A DNA stretch of 5,344 nucleotides from Collinsella sp. GTDB taxonomy: Bacteria; Actinomycetota; Coriobacteriia; Coriobacteriales; Coriobacteriaceae. Every line of letters starts with the position of its first letter. Position 1 is the first letter of the stretch. Both the position numbers and the translations under genes were made by a program. The DNA lies in the NCBI GenBank assembly GCA_019419645.1, contig DXZN01000085.1, forward strand, positions 1 to 5,344, given 5' to 3'. The notes beneath the pieces were generated by a model. It was not told where the DNA came from. It searched no databases and saw nothing but the letters and a program-made list of their open reading frames with translations. This document shows, piece by piece, positions 1-4,750 of the stretch.

Positions 1-1152
1 GACTCCCACATCGACACCGTCGGCATCGGCAACATCGAGAACTGGGATGCCGATCCCTATGAGGGCTACGAGACCGACGAGATCATCTACGGCCGCGGCG
101 GCTCCGACCAGGAGGGCGGCATGGCTTCTGCTACCTACGCTGCCAAGATGATGAAGGACATGGGCCTCATCCCCGAGGGCTACAAGATCATGGTCGTCGG
201 CACCGTCCAGGAAGAGGACTGCGACGGCATGTGCTGGCAGTACATCTACAACAAGGACGGCATTAAGCCCGAGTTCGTCATTTCCACTGAGCCCACCGAC
301 GGCGGCATCTATCGCGGTCACCGCGGCCGCATGGAGATCCGCGTCGACGTTCACGGCACCTCCTGCCACGGTTCCGCTCCCGACCGCGGCGACAACGCCA
401 TCTACAAGATGGCCGACATCGTCGCCGACGTCCGCGCCCTCAACAACAACGGCTGCGACGAGTCCACCGACATCAAGGGCCTCGTCAAGATGCTCGACCC
501 CAAGTACAACCCCGAGCACTTTGAGGACGCCCGCTTCCTGGGCCGCGGCACCTGCACCGTCAGCCAGATCTTCTACACCAGCCCCAGCCGCTGCGCTGTC
601 GCTGACTCTTGCGCCATCTCCATCGACCGTCGCATGACCGCCGGCGAGACCTGGGAGTCCTGCCTGGACGAGATCCGTAACCTGCCGGCCGCCAAGAAGT
701 ACGGCGACGACGTGAAGGTCTCCATGTACATGTACGACCGTCCGTCCTGGACCGGCGAGGTCTACGAGACCGAGGCTTACTTCCCCACGTGGATCAACAA
801 GGAGACCGCTCCGCACGTCAAGGCCCTCGTCGACGCCCACAAGGCCATGTTCGGTGACGAGCGCATCGGCTGCGAGCCCAGCATGGACAAGCGCACCGGT
901 CGTCCGCTGTGCGACAAGTGGACCTTCTCCACGAACTGCGTTTCCATCCAGGGTCGCTATGGCATCCCCTGCGTCGGCTTTGGCCCGGGTGCCGAGTCTC
1001 AGGCTCACGCTCCCAACGAGGTCACCTACAAGGACGACCTGGTCACCGCTGCCGCCATGTATGTGGCTGCCCTGAACCTCTACGATCCGAGCCAGGCCGA
1101 TGGCGACGCCACCGTGTTCCGCGCCGGTCTGACCAACAACAAGATCGACTAG
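1..1152 (+). CDS. ygeY: YgeY family M20 metallohydrolase (5' truncated)
   Basis: The frame is open from the first base, so the start lies left of the window; the ATG at 121 is internal. 383 residues are visible. Compared with E. coli YgeY as I remember it (about 400 residues), roughly 75 N-terminal residues are missing. M20 metal-site motifs occur in order: SHID (His3, Asp5), GRGGSDQEGG (bridging Asp36), QEED (general-base Glu71, metal ligand Glu72), STEPT (Glu97) and AHAPNE (His336). The lid/dimerisation domain begins near residue 108 and carries SCHGSAP with His123. This is a two-zinc-type cytosolic amidohydrolase fold. The near-identity to YgeY around the DTVGIGN and FTSPSRCAVADSCA stretches sets it apart from DapE, ArgE and PepT. 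The physiological substrate is not established; the family is tied to purine/selenium clusters with diaminopropionate ammonia-lyase (YgeX). Codon use is strongly C-ending (about 32 of 36 Asp codons are GAC by hand count), suggesting high expression. Confidence 0.93.
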   Translation, partial: DSHIDTVGIGNIENWDADPYEGYETDEIIYGRGGSDQEGGMASATYAAKMMKDMGLIPEGYKIMVVGTVQEEDCDGMCWQYIYNKDGIKPEFVISTEPTDGGIYRGHRGRMEIRVDVHGTSCHGSAPDRGDNAIYKMADIVADVRALNNNGCDESTDIKGLVKMLDPKYNPEHFEDARFLGRGTCTVSQIFYTSPSRCAVADSCAISIDRRMTAGETWESCLDEIRNLPAAKKYGDDVKVSMYMYDRPSWTGEVYETEAYFPTWINKETAPHVKALVDAHKAMFGDERIGCEPSMDKRTGRPLCDKWTFSTNCVSIQGRYGIPCVGFGPGAESQAHAPNEVTYKDDLVTAAAMYVAALNLYDPSQADGDATVFRAGLTNNKID

Positions 1153-1174
1153 TCCCATTCCTTGATCTTGTTGA

Positions 1175-1199
1175 GCCGGGGGCCGCTCGTGTCCCCGGC
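1175..1199 (+). other. GC-rich hairpin downstream of ygeY
   Basis: GCCGGGG (1175-1181) pairs perfectly with CCCCGGC (1193-1199), with one further G-U pair and a 9-base loop. It starts 23 bases after the ygeY stop. No T-tract follows (next comes ACCCCCTG), so it is not a standard intrinsic terminator. It could protect the ygeY 3' end, act as a weak or Rho-assisted terminator, or be part of a leader structure for ygeW. The rest of 1153-1353 holds no gene that I can support and no recognised riboswitch core. Confidence 0.5.
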
Positions 1200-1207
1200 A
1201 CCCCCTG

Positions 1208-1235
1208 TTGACTTGGGGCCCGCGGTCGTTATCTC
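1208..1235 (+). promoter_or_regulatory. weak candidate promoter for ygeW
   Basis: TTGACT (1208-1213) matches five of six bases of the -35 consensus. A poor -10-like TATCTC (1230-1235) follows after 16 bases. Transcription would begin near 1242 and leave a leader of about 110 bases. Only the -35 box is convincing, so ygeW may instead be read through from ygeY. Confidence 0.2.
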
Positions 1236-1338
1236 CCATGCTTCCTCAACGGTAGTGGGTCCTCGTCATAGCGCTCTGCATGTTCTAGCCACACGCGCAT
1301 GCCGGAGCACATCTACTCATTGCAATCGTTTCATCTTT

Positions 1339-1346
1339 GGAAAGGA
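1339..1346 (+). promoter_or_regulatory. Shine-Dalgarno site of ygeW
   Basis: GGAAAGGA lies 7 bases before the ATG at 1354. It fixes the start there rather than at the in-frame TTG at 1162, which has no such site and would add 64 low-complexity residues unlike the family. Confidence 0.8.
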
Positions 1347-1353
1347 TATTTAC

Positions 1354-2556
1354 ATGGATGCCAAGTTTACCGAGCTCGTCGAGCAGCTGAACGGCCTCGA
1401 TTTTAAGGGCATGTACGGCAGCGACTTCCTGCACACCTGGGATAAGACCACCGATGAGCTCAAGGCGCTCTACATCGTCGCTGACGCCCTGCGCGAGCTG
1501 CGCGAGAACAACGTTTCGTCCAAGATCTTCGATTCGGGTCTGGCCGTCTCCCTGTTTCGCGACAACTCCACCCGTACGCGCTTCTCCTTCTCCAAGGCCG
1601 CTAACCTGCTCGGCCTTGAGCTGCAGGACCTGGACGAGAAGAAGTCCCAGATCGCTCACGGCGAGACCGTCCGCGAGACCGCTACCATGATCTCCTTCAT
1701 GGCCGACGTCATCGGCATCCGCGACGACATGTACATCGGCAAGGGCGACGCCTACATGGCCGAGGTCTCCGAGTCTGTCCAGCAGGCCTACGAGGACGGC
1801 GTTCTGGATCACCGTCCCACGCTCATCTCTCTGCAGTCCGATTCCGACCACCCCACGCAGTCCTCTGCCGACATGCTTTACCTCATCAACGAGTTTGGCG
1901 GCCTCGAGAACCTCAAGGGCAAGAAGGTTGCCGTTACCTGGGCCTACTCGCCCTCTTACGGCAAGCCGCTGTCCTGCCCGCAGTCGCTGATCAGCCTGCT
2001 GCCCCGCTTTGGCATGGACGTCACCCTGGCCCACCCCGAGGGCTACGACCTCATGCCCGAGGTCGTCGAGCGCGCCAAGGGCTATGCCGCCGAGTCCGGC
2101 ACCACCTTTAAGCAGGTCAACACCATGGCCGAGGCCTTCGAGGGCGCCGACATCGTGATCCCCAAGAGCTGGGCTCCGTTTGCCGCCATGGAGAAGCGTA
2201 CCAACCTGTACGCCGAGGGCGACGACGCCGGTATCGCAGCGCTCGAGAAGGAGCTGCTCGCTCAGAACGCCACCCATCAGGACTGGTGCTCCACGACCGA
2301 GCTCATGGAGAAGACCGCCAACGGCCAGGACACCATCTTTATGCACCCGCTGCCCGCCGACATCTCCGGCGTCTCCTGCGAGCACGGCGAGGTCATGGCC
2401 GACGTCTTTGACATGCACCGCGTGGGCATGTACAAGGAGGCCAGCTACAAGCCGTACGCCATCGCAGCCATGATGTTCCTGCAGAAGGTTGCCGATCCCG
2501 CCGCTACCCTCAAGGCCCTCGACGAGCGCAACACCGCCCGTTGGTTCCAGGCCTAA
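1354..2556 (+). CDS. ygeW: YgeW knotted carbamoyltransferase
   Basis: 400 residues, close to E. coli YgeW (396). It belongs to the aspartate/ornithine transcarbamylase superfamily and is a cytosolic enzyme, a trimer in characterised relatives. The N-terminal carbamoyl-phosphate domain carries FRDNSTRTRFSF (STRTR at residues 72-76) and DHPTQ (165-169). The second domain carries TWAYSPSYGKP (195-205), GMDVTLAHPEGYD (220-232) and MHPLPAD (330-336). QDLDEKKSQIAHGETVRET (91-109) and the long TWAYSPSYGKP segment are typical of YgeW and not of OTCase or ATCase. YgeW has a structure, but its second substrate is unknown; it is not a known ornithine, aspartate or putrescine transcarbamylase. In this setting it plausibly works backwards, releasing carbamoyl phosphate from a ureido intermediate (inference). 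The HPLP form replaces the HCLP that I recall in E. coli YgeW. Codons are well optimised and mostly C-ending. A strong terminator follows. Confidence 0.96.
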   Translation: MDAKFTELVEQLNGLDFKGMYGSDFLHTWDKTTDELKALYIVADALRELRENNVSSKIFDSGLAVSLFRDNSTRTRFSFSKAANLLGLELQDLDEKKSQIAHGETVRETATMISFMADVIGIRDDMYIGKGDAYMAEVSESVQQAYEDGVLDHRPTLISLQSDSDHPTQSSADMLYLINEFGGLENLKGKKVAVTWAYSPSYGKPLSCPQSLISLLPRFGMDVTLAHPEGYDLMPEVVERAKGYAAESGTTFKQVNTMAEAFEGADIVIPKSWAPFAAMEKRTNLYAEGDDAGIAALEKELLAQNATHQDWCSTTELMEKTANGQDTIFMHPLPADISGVSCEHGEVMADVFDMHRVGMYKEASYKPYAIAAMMFLQKVADPAATLKALDERNTARWFQA

Positions 2557-2580
2557 AGCCGCGCTGAGGTAAGCCATGTA

Positions 2581-2618
2581 AAGGGGGCACTCTGCCAACC
2601 GGCGGGGTGCCCCTTTTT
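2581..2618 (+). terminator. Rho-independent terminator after ygeW
   Basis: A 16-bp uninterrupted stem (2581-2596 with 2601-2616; two internal G-U pairs, T2593-G2604 and T2591-G2606, and one near the base) closes on an AACC tetraloop. A run of five T (2614-2618) overlaps the end of the 3' arm. It sits 24 bases past the ygeW stop and separates ygeW from the mocA-hyuA pair. Confidence 0.9.
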
Positions 2619-2679
2619 GCATCGTGGGCGTGCGGGATAAGCGCTTTCGATGTAGATGCCCCGCGACGCGAGTTATGGG

Positions 2680-2685
2680 TACGAT
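2680..2685 (+). promoter_or_regulatory. candidate -10 box for mocA-hyuA
   Basis: TACGAT fits the TAnnnT pattern common in actinobacterial -10 elements and sits just before the Shine-Dalgarno site. No good -35 box is found 16-18 bases upstream, so this is weak. A promoter somewhere in 2619-2692 is expected because of the terminator just upstream. Confidence 0.25.
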
Positions 2686-2691
2686 GGTTTC

Positions 2692-2700
2692 AGGGGAGGT
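2692..2700 (+). promoter_or_regulatory. Shine-Dalgarno site of mocA
   Basis: AGGGGAGGT ends 6 bases before the ATG at 2707. It sets the start there, in place of an in-frame ATG at 2656 that would add 17 residues and run through the ribosome-binding site. Confidence 0.85.
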
Positions 2701-2706
2701 ATCGCC

Positions 2707-3321
2707 ATGAAACTCGGTTGCGTCATTATGGCTTCGGGCGAGGGCAAGCGGTTTGGCTCTAACAAGATGCTTGCCGATATCTATGGCAAGCCGCTGATTG
2801 CCCGGACTATCGATTCGGTTCCCTGGGGCTTTGACGTCGTGGTTTCGACGCGTTGGCCCGAGGTCGCCCAGATTTGCGAGGACAAGCATTGCCCGTGCGT
2901 GCTGCACGATGGCAAGCTCAGGAGCGAAAGCGTCCGTGCGGGCCTTTCGTGGGGGGCGAGCCGCGGCTGGAAGGGTTGCCTCTTTTTGCCGGGCGACCAG
3001 CCGCTCGTGAGTTCGGATTCTTTTGAGGCCATGGTTCGCGCGTTTGATGAGCGTGGCCGCAAGTATCCGGTGCGTCTTGCGTGCAACGGTGAGCCTTCGA
3101 GCCCGGTGCTCTTTCCGGCGGAACTGTTCGATGCACTTATGTGTCTTGAGGGTAAGGACGGCGGCGGTTCGATCCTCAAGGACCGTACCGACGTGGTGCT
3201 GGTCGAGGCGCGTGCCTACGAGCTGTGGGACGTCGATACCGTCAAGGGACAGCGACGCATAACGGAGCATATCGCCGCCTGCTCGTATTTTGATCGCGTG
3301 GCCAACTGCATCAATCAATAA
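2707..3321 (+). CDS. mocA: MobA/MocA-like nucleotidyltransferase, probable molybdenum cofactor cytidylyltransferase
   Basis: 204 residues, close to E. coli MocA/YgfJ (192). The Rossmann-like NTP-transferase fold opens with the signature MASGEGKRFGSNKML (residues 8-22), the nucleotide phosphate-binding loop. SESVRAGL follows at 73-80, the metal-binding-type GDQP at 96-99, SSPVLFP at 131-137, GKDGGGSIL near 149-157 and WDVDT at 174-178. MocA joins CMP from CTP to Mo-molybdopterin to give the cytosine dinucleotide cofactor of xanthine-dehydrogenase-type hydroxylases. Sequence alone does not settle CTP against GTP use (MobA), but proximity to yqeC and hyuA favours a dedicated hydroxylase cofactor role. 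It is the first gene of a pair with hyuA, 9 bases downstream. Codon use is less C-biased than in ygeW, fitting low expression of an accessory enzyme. No signal peptide or membrane segment is seen. Confidence 0.85.
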   Translation: MKLGCVIMASGEGKRFGSNKMLADIYGKPLIARTIDSVPWGFDVVVSTRWPEVAQICEDKHCPCVLHDGKLRSESVRAGLSWGASRGWKGCLFLPGDQPLVSSDSFEAMVRAFDERGRKYPVRLACNGEPSSPVLFPAELFDALMCLEGKDGGGSILKDRTDVVLVEARAYELWDVDTVKGQRRITEHIAACSYFDRVANCINQ

Positions 3322-3325
3322 GGAG
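3320..3325 (+). promoter_or_regulatory. Shine-Dalgarno site of hyuA overlapping the mocA stop
   Basis: AAGGAG begins inside the TAA stop of mocA and lies 5 bases before the ATG at 3331. Ribosomes ending mocA would stop on the hyuA initiation region, so the two genes are likely translationally coupled. Confidence 0.8.
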
Positions 3326-3330
3326 CAATT

Positions 3331-4698
3331 ATGATCATCATCAAAAACGGCGCACTCGTGACGCCCCAAGGGCTTCGCCGCGCCGATCTTGCCATGGATG
3401 GCGATAAGATCGTACGGATTGCCGCGGCGATTGAGCCGGCCGAGGGCGATACCGTCGAGGATGCTGCGGGCTGCTGGGTGTTCCCGGGCTTTATCGATGG
3501 GCACACGCACATGCAGTGCTGGACCGGCATGGACTGGACGGCCGATAGCTTTGAGACCGGTACGCGTGCGGCTGCCTGCGGCGGTACGACGACCATCGTG
3601 GACTACGCGACGGCCGATCGCGGCGTGACCATGCCCGATGCCTTGGCCGAGTGGCATCGCCGCGCCGACGGAACCTGCACGGCCAACTACGCCTTTCATA
3701 TGGCACTCGCCGAGTGGAACGAGCGCAACCGCGCCGACCTCTCGGCCATGCGCGAGGCGGGCGTATCGTCGTTCAAGACCTACTTTGCCTACGATCATCT
3801 GCGCCTGGACGATGCCGAGACGCTCGAGGTGCTGGAGGAACTCAAGCGTATTGGCGGCATACTGTGCGTGCATTGCGAGAACGGTACGCTGGTGAATGAG
3901 CTGCAGAAGCGCGTGTTTGAGCAGGGTATCCACGGGCCCGAGGGCCATGCGCTCAGCCGTCCGGATGTGTGCGAGGCCGAGGCCGTGAGCCGTCTGCTGT
4001 ATCTGGCACACCTGGCCGGCGACGCACCGGTCAACGTGGTACACCTTTCGACCAAGTTGGGGCTCGAGGCCATTCGCGCTGCCAAAGCGCGCGGGCAGAA
4101 GAACATCTATGTCGAGACCTGTCCTCAATATCTGATGCTCGACGACACCTGCTATCTGGAGCAGGGCGAGGACGGCTTTGCGGGCGCCAAGTACGTGATG
4201 AGCCCGCCGCTGCGCCATGCCGGTGACCGTGCCGCGCTGCGCGAGGCGCTTGTGGCTGGCGAGATCGATACTATTGCGACCGATCATTGCAGCTTTAACC
4301 TGCACGGGCAAAAGGACCGAGGACGCGATGATTTCCGCGCGATTCCCAACGGCGGGCCCGGCGTGGAGCATCGTCCCGTTGCGATTGCCACGAGCTTTGA
4401 GGGACAGCTGGGTCCCGAGGATCTGTGCCGCTTGATGAGCGAGAATCCGGCGCGCGTTTTTGGCATGTATCCGCGCAAGGGCTGTCTTGCCGAGGGCGCC
4501 GATGCCGACGTGTGCGTGTGGGATCCGTGCGCGCGTTGGACGATCAGCGCCGCGACGCAGCATCAGGCCGTGGACTACACGCCGCTCGAGGGCTTTGAGG
4601 CACATGGCCGCGCCAAGGCCGTGTTTGTGAACGGCGTGCTGGCGGCACGCGACGGCGAGCCCACCGGAGCCCAACCCGGCCGCTACGTGCCCCGCTAA
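3331..4698 (+). CDS. hyuA: HyuA-type D-hydantoinase / dihydropyrimidinase
   Basis: 455 residues, close to E. coli HyuA (about 461) and typical D-hydantoinases. This is a cytosolic amidohydrolase TIM-barrel enzyme that opens cyclic ureides (hydantoins, dihydropyrimidines) to N-carbamoyl amino acids. All two-metal site residues are visible: GHTH (His58, His60), SSFKTYFAY (carbamylated Lys149, catalytic Tyr154), VHCENG (His181), VVHLS (His238) and ATDHC (Asp318). Other family landmarks are GTRAAACGGTTTIVDYA (77-93), ETCPQYL (262-268), SPPLR (291-295), IPNGGPGVE (338-346) and ENPARVFGMYPRKG (371-384). The small N- and C-terminal parts form the usual beta domain. Place in a purine cluster suggests a ring-opening step on a urate-derived cyclic ureide rather than pyrimidine salvage (inference). 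The segment after HTH (residues 61-69, MQCWTGMDW) is unusually aromatic for the substrate-gating loop. About 19 of 33 Asp codons are GAT, against 4 of 36 in ygeY. The gene converges on yqeC. Confidence 0.93.
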   Translation: MIIIKNGALVTPQGLRRADLAMDGDKIVRIAAAIEPAEGDTVEDAAGCWVFPGFIDGHTHMQCWTGMDWTADSFETGTRAAACGGTTTIVDYATADRGVTMPDALAEWHRRADGTCTANYAFHMALAEWNERNRADLSAMREAGVSSFKTYFAYDHLRLDDAETLEVLEELKRIGGILCVHCENGTLVNELQKRVFEQGIHGPEGHALSRPDVCEAEAVSRLLYLAHLAGDAPVNVVHLSTKLGLEAIRAAKARGQKNIYVETCPQYLMLDDTCYLEQGEDGFAGAKYVMSPPLRHAGDRAALREALVAGEIDTIATDHCSFNLHGQKDRGRDDFRAIPNGGPGVEHRPVAIATSFEGQLGPEDLCRLMSENPARVFGMYPRKGCLAEGADADVCVWDPCARWTISAATQHQAVDYTPLEGFEAHGRAKAVFVNGVLAARDGEPTGAQPGRYVPR

Positions 4699-4711
4699 CG
4701 GGAAGACCGCC

Positions 4712-4750
4712 GGGGTAGCTAATTTGGGACGGGGCTCTTTTAGCTACCCC
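4712..4750. repeat. 11-bp perfect inverted repeat between convergent hyuA and yqeC
   Basis: GGGGTAGCTAA (4712-4722) is the exact reverse complement of TTAGCTACCCC (4740-4750), with a 17-base loop. It starts 14 bases after the hyuA stop, and its right arm contains the yqeC stop codon (4744-4746). The T-rich bases lie in the loop (4738-4741), and no T-tract follows either arm. It may be a two-way 3'-end hairpin for both transcripts, or a copy of a dispersed intergenic repeat; the sequence cannot decide. Confidence 0.7.

Noticed and set aside
1162..1353. A 64-residue N-terminal extension of YgeW from a TTG start
   Set aside because: No ribosome-binding site, no similarity to the family, and the ATG at 1354 has a good Shine-Dalgarno site and gives the expected length.
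1153..1353. A purine-type riboswitch in the leader of ygeW
   Set aside because: I looked for conserved purine-aptamer core sequences and found none; only GC-rich hairpins are visible.
1354..2556. Calling ygeW an ornithine, aspartate or putrescine carbamoyltransferase
   Set aside because: Length, the QDLDEKKSQIAHGE block and the TWAYSPSYGKP segment match the knotted YgeW group, which is not known to use those substrates.
2656..2706. A longer start for the MocA-like protein
   Set aside because: The extension reads through the strong AGGGGAGGT site that serves the ATG at 2707, and the family begins right at the MKLGCVIMASG strand.
1285..4674. A 1129-codon open frame on the minus strand opposite ygeW, mocA and hyuA
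   Set aside because: It is in exact codon register with the three + strand genes, which all share one frame and rarely use TTA, CTA or TCA, so antisense stops are missing by composition. The protein has no recognisable domain and is rich in His, Arg, Gly and Ala, as expected for a shadow.
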